Of a stretch of DNA of 25,688 nucleotides, positions 8,957 through 16,251 are shown piece after piece (the first letter of the stretch is position 1; the number at the start of each line of letters is the position of its first letter). The position numbers and the translations under genes are program-made. Below the pieces are notes generated by a model that had not been told where the DNA came from, did no database searches, and saw only the letters and a list, made by a program, of their open reading frames with translations. Source of the stretch: an uncultured Collinsella sp. (GTDB taxonomy: Bacteria; Actinomycetota; Coriobacteriia; Coriobacteriales; Coriobacteriaceae); contig CABUOA010000028.1 in NCBI GenBank assembly GCA_902493145.1, positions 1 through 25,688 of the forward strand, written 5' to 3'.

Positions 8957-8984
8957 CCCGCCGAGCTTGCCCCGGCGGGCTTTT
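8957..8984 (+). terminator. terminator-like hairpin in the mfd leader
   Basis: A 7-bp G/C-only stem (8957-8963 with 8973-8979), a 9-base loop and C-TTTT afterwards. It lies 25 bases before the mfd start, so it either ends the nth transcript late or attenuates mfd. Confidence 0.65.
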
Positions 8985-9009
8985 GGCGTTGCGATGCCGG
9001 AGGAACAGC

Positions 9010-12000
9010 ATGCTCATTCACCGTATAGCCGCGCAGCTCTACACTGCCGAGGCGCTGCAGACCGTCGAGGCCGGGCTCGATTCTGGCGAGGACGTGACGC
9101 TGGCCGTGTCTCAGTCGGGTCGCACGCTTATGGCCGCCGCCCAGTTTGCGCGCCGTCCGCGCCCCACGGTCTACATTGTGAGCGGCGAGGACGCGGCCGA
9201 TCGTGCCGCCCGCAGCCTTGCCGCCTATGTGGGGCTGGCGCACGTGTGCCGCTTCCCCGAGCGCAAGGACTATCCGTGGCGCGAGCAGGCGCCAGACGAT
9301 GCCGTGGTGGCGCAGCGCTGCGAGGCGCTCGGGCGCATCGTGCGCGGCGACAACTGCATTATGGTCGCCTCGGCCCGCGCACTGCTGCGCTGCGTGCCGC
9401 CGGTCGAGAGCCGCTACTGGGAGTCCACGACCTTTGCGGTGGGCGAGGAGATCCCTTTTGACGAGGTGCCGCAGCGCCTGGTGGGCATGGGCTACACCAA
9501 TGCCGGCGCCGCCGATGCACCCGGCCTGTTCCGCGTGCACGGTGACACCGTCGAGGTGTTTCCCGCACAGGAAAAGGCGCCCGTGCGCATCGAGTTTTTT
9601 GGCGACGAGATCGACCGTATCCGCCGCATGGTGAGTTCCACGGGCCAGACCATCGGCAACGAGGACAGCATCGAGATCTTCCCCTGTCGCGAGCTCGCAC
9701 TCACCGACGACGCCGTCCACAACATGCATGTGGCGCTCTATCGCGCCAGCCAGGACGACAGCAAACTGGCGGCGCTGCTCGAGATGGTGGATGCGCGCAT
9801 CGTCACGCCCGAGCTCGATCGCTTTTTGCCGGTGATGTACGGCCAGACCGTGAGCCCGCTGGCGCACGTGAGCGGCAAGGCGCTCGTGGTGCTGTCCGAG
9901 CCGCGCTCGCTGTTCGACGATTGCCTGCGCGCCTACGAGGATATCGAGGCGCGTGCCGGCGAGGCGGGGGTCGACCGACTGGATGGCCTGTACGTGCGTG
10001 CCCAGCAGCTCGATTTTGGTGCCCAGCAGCGCCTGAACTACGTGAGCTTGATTCGTGCCGGCGGTGCGGTGACGGCAGAGCTCAAGATTGAGCAGCCGGC
10101 CATTGCGGGCTCGGACAATCGCTTTATGACGCGCATTCAGGAAGTCGTGGGCAAGCGCTATGCCTGCGTGTTTGCCATCCCCGACCGCGGTGCGCGCGAG
10201 TCGATGGAGCTCACCTTTGGCGATGAGGGTATTACCTTTGAGGAGTCGCTGACGGCCGCGCCCGAAAACGCGGGCGCTATTGGCGACCGTGTGCGCGTGG
10301 CAGCGGCGGATTCTGCCGATCGTGCTGTCCGCCAGGATGCTCATGCTGCAATTCGCGAGCGCAAGGCCGATGCGCTCAACGCCCGCTCGCTCGAGGCGGG
10401 TGCCGCCCAGGCTGCCGCCGGCGCCGCCGTGCCCACCATCTCGCGCGGACGCGTGACCTTTGTCGATGCCGCCTTGCCGCAGGGCGTGGTGGTGCCCGAT
10501 GCCAACCTGGCCGTGTTCTCGATTGCCGACCTCAACGCCCGCATGGACGCCAACCGCGCGCGCAGCCGCCGCAAGGTGGACATTACGCAGATCACGTTCC
10601 CGTTTAAGCCGGGCGACTACGTGGTGCACGCCACTCACGGCATCGCGCTCTTTAGCGAGATCGCGCGCCAGGAAGTGGGCGGCAAGGAGCGCGACTACTT
10701 TTTGCTGGAATATGCCGACGGCGACAAGCTCTACGTGCCGCTGGAGCAGGTTGACCGCATTACGCGCTACGTTGGTCCCGACGGCGATAAACCGCGCTTG
10801 ACCAGGCTCAACACCGCCGACTGGACGCGTGCCACCAACAAGGCGCGCAAGAACGCCAAAAAGCTGGCGTTTGACCTGGTCGACCTGTATACGCGCCGCT
10901 CTTCGATTACCGGTATCGCCTGCCCGCCCGATACGCCCGAGCAGATCGAGATGGAGGGGAGCTTTCCCTACGACGAGACGCGCGACCAGCTGGAGGCCAT
11001 CGCCGACATTAAGGCCGATATGGAGGCACCCAAGCCCATGGACCGCCTGCTGTGCGGCGACGTGGGCTTTGGCAAGACCGAGGTCGCCCTGCGCGCGGCG
11101 TTTAAGTGCGTGGACTCCGGCCGTCAGGTCATGGTGCTCTGCCCCACGACCATTCTGGCCCAGCAGCACTACGAGACGTTCTTTGAGCGCTTTGCCCCGT
11201 TTGGCCTCGAGGTCGAGGTGCTCAGCCGCTTCCGCACGCCGGCGCAGCAAAAGCGCGCGCTCAAGGCGTTTGCCGAGGGCACGATCGACGTGCTCATCGG
11301 CACGCATCGTCTGCTCTCGGCCGATGTGAACCCCAAGAACCTGGGCCTGGTGATCATCGACGAGGAGCAGCGCTTTGGCGTGCAGCACAAGGAGCAGCTC
11401 AAGAACCTGCGCGAGCAGATTGACGTGCTCACGCTCTCGGCAACGCCGATCCCGCGAACCATGCAGATGGCCACGAGCGGCGTGCGCGATATGAGCCTGA
11501 TCACCACGCCGCCGACCGGGCGTCGTCCCGTGATCGTGCACGTGGGGGAGTACGACCCCGACGTGGTGAGCGCGGCGATTCGCCTGGAGGTGGGTCGCGG
11601 CGGACAGGTGTACTACGTGTCCAACCGCGTCAAGACCATCGATGACGCTGTGGCACGCGTGCACGAGGCCGCGCCCGAGGCGCGCGTGGGCGTGGCGCAC
11701 GGCAAGATGAGCCCGCGCGAGGTCGAGGACGTGATGATCGAGTTCGCGACCAAAAAGATCGATGTGCTCATCGCCACGACCATCGTGGAGAGCGGCATCG
11801 ACAACGCGACCGCCAACACGCTCATCATCGAGGACTCGCAGCGCCTGGGTCTGGCACAGCTCTACCAGCTCAAGGGCCGTGTGGGTCGCTCGGCCACGCA
11901 GGCCTACGCGTACTTTATGTTCCCGGGCGAGCTGCCGCTCACCGAGGAGGCGACGGCGCGCCTGACTGCACTTTCCGAGTTCCAGGACCTGGGCAGCGGC

Positions 12001-12642
12001 ATGCGTATCGCCATGCGCGACCTGGAGATTCGCGGCGCCGGTTCGCTGATGGGCGCTGAGCAGCACGGCAACCTGTCGAGCGTGGGCTTTGACCTGTTTA
12101 CGCAGATGTTGGGCCAGGCCGTGGCCGAGGCGCGCGGCGATGACGACGCCGGCGTGGAGGCGGCGAGCGTGGGTATTAATCTGCCGGCCGATTACTTCTT
12201 GTCCGAGGAGTACCTGCCGGCGGTGGACCAGCGCGTGCTCGTGTACCGCAAGCTCGCAGCGGCCGAGGACCTGGAGAGCATCGACGAGGTGCAGGAAGAG
12301 ACCGAGGCCGCGCATGGCGAGCTGCCGTTGGCGGGACTCAATCTGTTCAACCGCGCGCGTATCCGTATCCGCGGCGAGCGCTTGGGGCTCGAGAGCGTCA
12401 CGCTCAGCGGCGGCCGCATCACGTTTTTGGGCGTAGACGTGCCCAAGAAGGTGGCCTTTGAGCTTAAGACCCGCTATGGCGCGGTGAACTTCCCCAAGAG
12501 CCGCAAGCTGTCGGTACCCTACAAGGCGGGCGCCGGTGCGGGCAGCGGCCTGGGCCGAGGTCTCGACGCCAACGACGGCACCGGCCCGGTGGCGGCCGCG
12601 CTCATGCTACTGCAGCAGCTGGGCACCAGCGATGACGACTAA
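9010..12642 (+). CDS. mfd: transcription-repair coupling factor Mfd
   Basis: This 1210-residue protein displaces RNA polymerase stalled at DNA lesions and recruits UvrA. The N-terminal UvrB-like region is followed by the RNA-polymerase-interacting CarD-like domain starting near 532 (FKPGDYVVHATHGIALF). The RecG-like translocase has Walker A GDVGFGKT (683-690), motif II DEEQRF (784-789), the SATPIPRTMQ motif, ESGIDN and a QLKGRVGRS motif VI. The C-terminal domain ends in a Gly-rich stretch (KAGAGAGSGLGRGL). Length is slightly above the usual 1150. The ATG at 9010 follows GCCGGAGGAA; an in-frame TTG at 8983 would put the start inside the leader hairpin. It sits right after nth, but a terminator-like hairpin separates the two. 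Confidence 0.97.
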   Translation: MLIHRIAAQLYTAEALQTVEAGLDSGEDVTLAVSQSGRTLMAAAQFARRPRPTVYIVSGEDAADRAARSLAAYVGLAHVCRFPERKDYPWREQAPDDAVVAQRCEALGRIVRGDNCIMVASARALLRCVPPVESRYWESTTFAVGEEIPFDEVPQRLVGMGYTNAGAADAPGLFRVHGDTVEVFPAQEKAPVRIEFFGDEIDRIRRMVSSTGQTIGNEDSIEIFPCRELALTDDAVHNMHVALYRASQDDSKLAALLEMVDARIVTPELDRFLPVMYGQTVSPLAHVSGKALVVLSEPRSLFDDCLRAYEDIEARAGEAGVDRLDGLYVRAQQLDFGAQQRLNYVSLIRAGGAVTAELKIEQPAIAGSDNRFMTRIQEVVGKRYACVFAIPDRGARESMELTFGDEGITFEESLTAAPENAGAIGDRVRVAAADSADRAVRQDAHAAIRERKADALNARSLEAGAAQAAAGAAVPTISRGRVTFVDAALPQGVVVPDANLAVFSIADLNARMDANRARSRRKVDITQITFPFKPGDYVVHATHGIALFSEIARQEVGGKERDYFLLEYADGDKLYVPLEQVDRITRYVGPDGDKPRLTRLNTADWTRATNKARKNAKKLAFDLVDLYTRRSSITGIACPPDTPEQIEMEGSFPYDETRDQLEAIADIKADMEAPKPMDRLLCGDVGFGKTEVALRAAFKCVDSGRQVMVLCPTTILAQQHYETFFERFAPFGLEVEVLSRFRTPAQQKRALKAFAEGTIDVLIGTHRLLSADVNPKNLGLVIIDEEQRFGVQHKEQLKNLREQIDVLTLSATPIPRTMQMATSGVRDMSLITTPPTGRRPVIVHVGEYDPDVVSAAIRLEVGRGGQVYYVSNRVKTIDDAVARVHEAAPEARVGVAHGKMSPREVEDVMIEFATKKIDVLIATTIVESGIDNATANTLIIEDSQRLGLAQLYQLKGRVGRSATQAYAYFMFPGELPLTEEATARLTALSEFQDLGSGMRIAMRDLEIRGAGSLMGAEQHGNLSSVGFDLFTQMLGQAVAEARGDDDAGVEAASVGINLPADYFLSEEYLPAVDQRVLVYRKLAAAEDLESIDEVQEETEAAHGELPLAGLNLFNRARIRIRGERLGLESVTLSGGRITFLGVDVPKKVAFELKTRYGAVNFPKSRKLSVPYKAGAGAGSGLGRGLDANDGTGPVAAALMLLQQLGTSDDD

Positions 12643-12645
12643 TGG

Positions 12646-12679
12646 GTCGACGCTGCAAACGCCCCATTTGGGTAATCTG
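12646..12679 (+). promoter_or_regulatory. two-part conserved motif, probable promoter of the PAP2 gene
   Basis: GACGCTGCAAAC (12649-12660), 10 bases, then GGTAATCTG (12671-12679). The same two blocks at the same spacing recur at 25614-25644. Read as a promoter, the -35 would be near 12647-12652 and the -10 TAATCT at 12673-12678. It starts 4 bases after the mfd stop and ends 19 bases before the next start codon. Confidence 0.45.
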
Positions 12680-12698
12680 ACCCCATCGGAAGGAAAGC

Positions 12699-13562
12699 AT
12701 GTTCGGGTATATCTATAAGAAAGATGCCGCTGCTATCGCGGTCATCCTTGTCCTTTGCCTGGGCGCGGGCACCTTTTTCGATTACCAAATCTCGAGTGCG
12801 CTGTTTAACTCGTCCAGCCTGTTTGGCCGCTTTGTCGAGGCGGCCGGCGAGCTGCCATTCGAGCTGACGGCGAGTATCGCGGGCGTCATGCTCGTGCGCT
12901 CGGCACGCCCCGATTCCAAGGCGAGCAAGTGGCTCGCCGCGCTGGGCGTTTTGATCAACGTGGGCCTGGTCGGCTACGAGATTATCGGATCGCTGCGCGT
13001 CGGCGGCAAGCTCATCGCGTTTCAGCTGGTACTGACGTTTACGCTGGTCATCGCGGCCAACCTCATCGCCTATCGCCTTACGCGCGACACCGACCCCGAC
13101 GATCTCACGCGCTGGGCGCTGATGGTGCTTGCCGTGTGGGTCGCTCAGGCCATCATCCTCAACGTGATTGTCAAGCCGCTGTGGTCGCGCCCGCGCATGC
13201 GCGTGATCGAGGTCACGCCGGGGCTCAATTTTCAGCCGTGGTGGGTAATCGGCAATCCCGACAAGTGGACCTATATCGCCGCCGGAGTGATCAAGGACGG
13301 GTTCAAGTCGTTTGCGAGCGGACACACGGCACATGCGGCGATCGGCCTTATGCTCGCCGGGCTTCCTGCGGCGTCCTTTAAGGAAAAGCCGTCGCGCCGT
13401 CGCGTGGTCTTTTGGACGGCGGCTGCGGTTGCGGCGCTCGTCGCCTTTGGCCGCATTGTGATCGGTGCGCACTTTTTGACTGACGTGAGCTGCGGCTTTG
13501 CCCTGGTGCTGGCACTTGAGTGCCTTGCCGCGCGTATTGCCTATCCGGGCGGCGTACAATAG
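12699..13562 (+). CDS. PAP2-family membrane phosphatase
   Basis: This 287-residue integral membrane protein has at least six hydrophobic segments and the three phosphatase motifs of the PAP2 superfamily. Motif 1 is degenerate (KPLWSRPR, four instead of six residues between Lys and Arg-Pro). Motif 2 is ASGHTAHA (PSGH type), and motif 3 is GRIVIGAHFLTD, with the usual Arg, His and Asp. Relatives dephosphorylate lipid substrates such as undecaprenyl pyrophosphate or phosphatidic acid on the outer face of the membrane; the substrate here is open. The start follows GGAAGGAAAG. It is preceded by the motif at 12646-12679 and followed after 45 bases by the aldolase gene, with a TACAAT sequence overlapping its stop codon. 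Confidence 0.88.
   Translation: MFGYIYKKDAAAIAVILVLCLGAGTFFDYQISSALFNSSSLFGRFVEAAGELPFELTASIAGVMLVRSARPDSKASKWLAALGVLINVGLVGYEIIGSLRVGGKLIAFQLVLTFTLVIAANLIAYRLTRDTDPDDLTRWALMVLAVWVAQAIILNVIVKPLWSRPRMRVIEVTPGLNFQPWWVIGNPDKWTYIAAGVIKDGFKSFASGHTAHAAIGLMLAGLPAASFKEKPSRRRVVFWTAAAVAALVAFGRIVIGAHFLTDVSCGFALVLALECLAARIAYPGGVQ
13555..13560 (+). promoter_or_regulatory. possible -10 box of the aldolase-like gene
   Basis: TACAAT overlaps the stop codon of the PAP2 gene, 48 bases before the next ATG. No convincing -35 is found at normal spacing, so this is weak. A small G/C hairpin (13578-13582/13587-13591) lies in the leader. Confidence 0.3.
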
Positions 13563-13607
13563 CGGCGTTTAAATCATCGGGCCCATGCCCGGCTAGAGAG
13601 GATTGCC

Positions 13608-14633
13608 ATGCTCGCGTTCAACAACGACTATTCCCACGGTGCTCATCCGGCAGTGCTGCAGGCGCTCGTCGATACCAACATGGAGCCGCAGCCCGGCTAC
13701 GGTACCGATGCGCACACCGAGCGTGCCAAGCAGCTGATTCGCGAGGCCTGTCAGGCCCCCGATGCCGACGTGTTCTTGCTGGTGGGCGGCACGCAGGCCA
13801 ACGCGACGGTGATTGACATGCTGCTCGCGCCCTACGAGGGCGTCGTTGCCGCCGAGACCGGCCATGTCGCTTGCCACGAGGCGGGCGCCATCGAGTTTGG
13901 CGGCCACAAGGTGCTCACCATCCCCGGCTACGAGGGCAAGATGCACGCCGAGGATCTCGAGAACTATATCCAGGTGTTCTACGAAAACGAGAGCTACGAG
14001 CACACGGTGTTCCCGGGCGCCGTGTACGTGAGTCTATCGACCGAGTACGGCACGCTGTACTCCAAGGCCGAGCTCGCGGCGATTCACGCGGTGTGCCAGA
14101 AGCGCGAGATTCCGCTGTTTGTGGACGGTGCTCGTCTGGCCTATGCACTGGCGGCCGATGAGTGCGACATTACCCTGCCCGAGCTGGCGCAGCTGTGCGA
14201 CGTGTTCTACATCGGCGGCACCAAGTGCGGCGCGCTTTGCGGCGAGGCCGTGGTGTTTTGCGGCATGCACGCTCCGGCGCATCCCATTCCGCGCATTAAA
14301 CAGCACGGCGCGCTGTTGGCCAAGGGTCGCCTGACGGGCGTGCAGTTTGAGGCGCTCTTTACCGACGGCCTGTATTTTGAGATTGGTCGCCAGGCGATCG
14401 AGACGGCTCAGGCGCTTCGTCGAGTGCTGCACGAGCGCGGCTACCAGTTCTTTTTGGAGACGCCCACAAACCAGCAGTTTGTGATTCTGCCCAACGAGGA
14501 TATGGCCCGCATTCGTGAGCATGCTTCGATCGAGTACTGGGAAAAGTACGACGAGACCCATACGGTGGTGCGCTTTTGCACCAGCTGGGCCACGACGCAG
14601 GAGGACATCGACGCGTTGGCGGCTGTCCTGTAG
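13608..14633 (+). CDS. threonine aldolase-like PLP enzyme (beta-eliminating lyase family)
   Basis: This 341-residue protein matches low-specificity L-threonine aldolases, fold-type I PLP enzymes that split threonine or allo-threonine into glycine and acetaldehyde. The N-terminus FNNDYSHGAHPAVL and PGYGTDAHT form the substrate side. GGTQAN (59-64) contacts the phosphate. FVDGARL holds D173 and R176, which bind the pyridine ring and cofactor, and YIGGTKCG holds the Schiff-base lysine K206. Length is normal for the family. The start follows AGAGAGGA. Some family members act on other beta-hydroxy amino acids or as beta-eliminating lyases, so the exact substrate is not certain. A strong terminator follows its stop codon. 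Confidence 0.88.
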   Translation: MLAFNNDYSHGAHPAVLQALVDTNMEPQPGYGTDAHTERAKQLIREACQAPDADVFLLVGGTQANATVIDMLLAPYEGVVAAETGHVACHEAGAIEFGGHKVLTIPGYEGKMHAEDLENYIQVFYENESYEHTVFPGAVYVSLSTEYGTLYSKAELAAIHAVCQKREIPLFVDGARLAYALAADECDITLPELAQLCDVFYIGGTKCGALCGEAVVFCGMHAPAHPIPRIKQHGALLAKGRLTGVQFEALFTDGLYFEIGRQAIETAQALRRVLHERGYQFFLETPTNQQFVILPNEDMARIREHASIEYWEKYDETHTVVRFCTSWATTQEDIDALAAVL

Positions 14634-14651
14634 CTTGACGTAATGACGAGG

Positions 14652-14695
14652 GGCCGCCCTGCGCCTGGGTTTGGCGCAGGGCGGCCTTTGCTTTT
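14652..14695 (+). terminator. intrinsic terminator after the aldolase-like gene
   Basis: A perfect 14-bp G/C-rich stem (14652-14665 with 14673-14686), a 7-base loop and a T-rich tail (TTTGCTTTT). It lies between the aldolase stop and the GNAT start. Confidence 0.92.
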
Positions 14696-14711
14696 GAGGG
14701 AGAGGGGTTGT

Positions 14712-15302
14712 GTGACCGAGATGTCCGAGCCGACGATTCGCCTGGCGACGCCCGATGATGCGCCAGCGCTGCTTGCCATCTATGAGCCGTATGTGCGCCA
14801 GACGGCGATTACCTGCGAATACGAGGTGCCGAGCGTTGAGGAGTTCGCCGGGCGCATCGAGCGTACGCTCGAGCGCTATCCGTATCTGGTGATGGAGCTG
14901 GACGGGCGCCCGGTAGGCTATGCCTATGTGAGTCCGCTCAACAGCCGCGAGGCGTACGACTGGTCGGTCGAGACATCGATCTACCTGGCGCGCGACGTGC
15001 GCCACGGCGGACTGGGTCGCAGGTTGCACGACGCGCTCAAGCAGTGCCTGGTCGCGATGGGCATCACCAACATGTGCGCGCTCATCGCCGTGCCGCACGA
15101 CAAGGACGACGAGTACCTGACGCACAACAGCCAGGACTTCCATGCCCATATGGGGTATCGCCTGGTGGGCGCCTTCGATCGCTGCGCCCAAAAGTTCGGC
15201 CGCTGGTACGACATGTGCTGGATGGAGCTGGTCCTGGCCGAACGCGTCCCCAACCAACCCAAACCAACCTGGTTCCCCGACCTCCCCAAACCTACCATTT
15301 AG
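14712..15302 (+). CDS. GNAT-family N-acetyltransferase (phosphinothricin acetyltransferase-like)
   Basis: This 196-residue protein begins (V)TEMSEPTIRLATPDDAPALL, a standard GNAT start. The acetyl-CoA loop is RHGGLGRRL (about 98-105). YEVPSVEEF, VGYAYVSPLNSREAYDWSVETSIY and FGRWYDMCWMEL resemble the phosphinothricin/methionine-sulfoximine acetyltransferase branch. The start is GTG 14712, six bases after GGGAGAGGGG; an upstream ATG at 14643 would lie inside the terminator stem, and ATG 14721 is a second option. The last 17 residues (NQPKPTWFPDLPKPTI) look like an added tail: Pro-rich, encoded by C/A-rich DNA that runs straight into the repeat at 15301. It is convergent with gntR1, with only 21 bases between the two stops. 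The substrate is unknown. Confidence 0.88.
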   Translation: MTEMSEPTIRLATPDDAPALLAIYEPYVRQTAITCEYEVPSVEEFAGRIERTLERYPYLVMELDGRPVGYAYVSPLNSREAYDWSVETSIYLARDVRHGGLGRRLHDALKQCLVAMGITNMCALIAVPHDKDDEYLTHNSQDFHAHMGYRLVGAFDRCAQKFGRWYDMCWMELVLAERVPNQPKPTWFPDLPKPTI

Positions 15303-15325
15303 GGACAGGTTTATTTTGGCAGGTT
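15301..15325. repeat. 25-base repeat, copy 1, between convergent 3' ends
   Basis: Its reverse complement matches 22662-22686 at 24 of 25 positions; the core is CAAAATAAACCTGTCCCT. This copy spans the last base pairs of the GNAT stop, the whole 21-base gap and the stop codon of the minus-strand gntR gene. With flanking AAACCT (15290-15295) it can form a hairpin with AGGTTT, so it may serve as a shared transcription end. Confidence 0.8.
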
Positions 15326-16046
15326 AGCCGATGGGCTCGGTGTATTTGGCGCGGTCGGTGCGTTGGATGCGCTTGGAGACATGGAGCGGGCGGCCGTCGG
15401 TGTCGTAGACGTAGTCGGTGATCAGGATCAGTGCCTGCCCGCGCTCAACGTTGAGCAAAAACGCCTCGTTTTGCGAGGCATAGCATACCTCAAAGGTCTT
15501 GTGCCCCTGTGCCGGCGCACGATGGAACTCCTGGCGCAGCGTGGCGTAGAGCGATCCGTTGATGTCGCGATCGATGAGCGACCCAAAGCTCGGCGGCAGA
15601 TAGGTGGTCTCCAGACACAGCGGCGCATCGTCCAGATAGCGCAGGCGGACAAGTTTGACGAGCTTGCTGCCTACGGCGGCGTCAAAGAACTTGGCTATGC
15701 TGCCGGCCGCCTTGGCAAAGCCCGAGTCCACGGTGCGCGTGGTGGGCTTCATGCCCTGACCCTGGACCTGTGCCGTATAGCTCGAAAACACCAGGTTGTT
15801 CTCGTGGAGCGCGGGCGTGTCGGCCACAAAGGTGCCACGTCCGCGCTCGGTGCGCACCAGGCCCTCGTCAACTAACACCTTAAGCGCGTGGCGCACGGTG
15901 CTGCGCGACAGCCCCGATTCGTCCATGAGCTCCATCTCGGACGGCAGCTTGTCTCCGCGTGCGTAGGTGCCGGCGGCAATGCGGTCGCGAAGCGTTGCCG
16001 CCAGACGCTCGTATTGGGTCAAGTTCTTTTTCGACGAAGTGCTCAT
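15324..16046 (-). CDS. GntR/HutC-family transcriptional regulator (GntR1)
   Basis: This 240-residue protein has an N-terminal winged helix (about 12-75) with the family pattern DKLPSEMEL, recognition helix LSRSTVRHALKVL, and wing ERGRGTFV. A C-terminal UTRA effector domain (about 95-235) ends in HVSKRIQRTDRAKYTE. HutC-type regulators usually bind phosphosugars or amines; FrlR of Bacillus, controlling fructosamine use, is a relative in kind. The gene diverges from SIS1 across 205 bases that hold near-identical 18-mers, one 10 bases from its own start codon. It therefore probably represses itself and SIS1 until a sugar-phosphate intermediate appears. The recognition helix differs from GntR2 (VSRITVRRAV), in line with different operators. 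Confidence 0.93.
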   Translation of the reverse strand: MSTSSKKNLTQYERLAATLRDRIAAGTYARGDKLPSEMELMDESGLSRSTVRHALKVLVDEGLVRTERGRGTFVADTPALHENNLVFSSYTAQVQGQGMKPTTRTVDSGFAKAAGSIAKFFDAAVGSKLVKLVRLRYLDDAPLCLETTYLPPSFGSLIDRDINGSLYATLRQEFHRAPAQGHKTFEVCYASQNEAFLLNVERGQALILITDYVYDTDGRPLHVSKRIQRTDRAKYTEPIG

Positions 16047-16056
16047 GCGAACAACC

Positions 16057-16074
16057 TGTATCTAACTTGTATGC
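16057..16074. promoter_or_regulatory. candidate GntR1 operator, site 1
   Basis: TGTATCTAACTTGTATGC, 10 bases upstream of the gntR1 start codon (minus strand). It is identical at 17 of 18 positions to site 4 at 16196. Its position over the gntR1 leader fits autorepression. Confidence 0.65.
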
Positions 16075-16089
16075 TTACAGAACCAAGCA

Positions 16090-16104
16090 TGTATCCAACA
16101 TGAC
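16090..16104. promoter_or_regulatory. candidate GntR1 operator, degenerate site 2
   Basis: TGTATCCAACATGAC resembles the first 14 bases of sites 1 and 4 with changes in the second half. It starts 33 bases from site 1 (about three helical turns). Confidence 0.4.
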
Positions 16105-16113
16105 AACAAAACC

Positions 16114-16145
16114 GCTGGTAATGGCTTGCCGAAAACTTTACCAGC
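16114..16145. promoter_or_regulatory. 8-bp inverted repeat in the gntR1-SIS1 divergent region
   Basis: GCTGGTAA (16114-16121) and TTACCAGC (16138-16145) are perfect inverted repeats spaced by 16 bases. The second arm contains TTACCA (16138-16143), a possible -35 for SIS1, with TATAGC (16163-16168) as the -10 at 19 bases. It could bind another regulator. Confidence 0.4.
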
Positions 16146-16166
16146 AAAATTTCTAAGACAAATATA

Positions 16167-16184
16167 GCATACAACTAGTCGACA
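16167..16184. promoter_or_regulatory. candidate GntR1 operator, degenerate site 3 (reverse orientation)
   Basis: The reverse complement ends in TTGTATGC like sites 1 and 4 and starts TGT, but the middle differs. It adjoins the presumed SIS1 -10 box. Confidence 0.35.
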
Positions 16185-16195
16185 TAACCAAAACA

Positions 16196-16213
16196 TGTAT
16201 GTAACTTGTATGC
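16196..16213. promoter_or_regulatory. candidate GntR1 operator, site 4
   Basis: TGTATGTAACTTGTATGC, a 17/18 match to site 1, lies 38 bases before the SIS1 start codon and just downstream of the presumed -10. Binding here would block transcription of SIS1. Confidence 0.65.
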
Positions 16214-16251
16214 CATCGAGAGCATCAAACGAGAAGAAAGGCTGATGCACG

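Noticed and set aside
8758..12315. 1185-codon open frame on the minus strand, opposite mfd
   Set aside because: Antisense shadow of mfd with low-complexity His/Arg/Gly composition and no ribosome site.
15363..15875. 170-codon + strand frame opposite gntR1
   Set aside because: The minus-strand GntR/UTRA protein explains this DNA fully.
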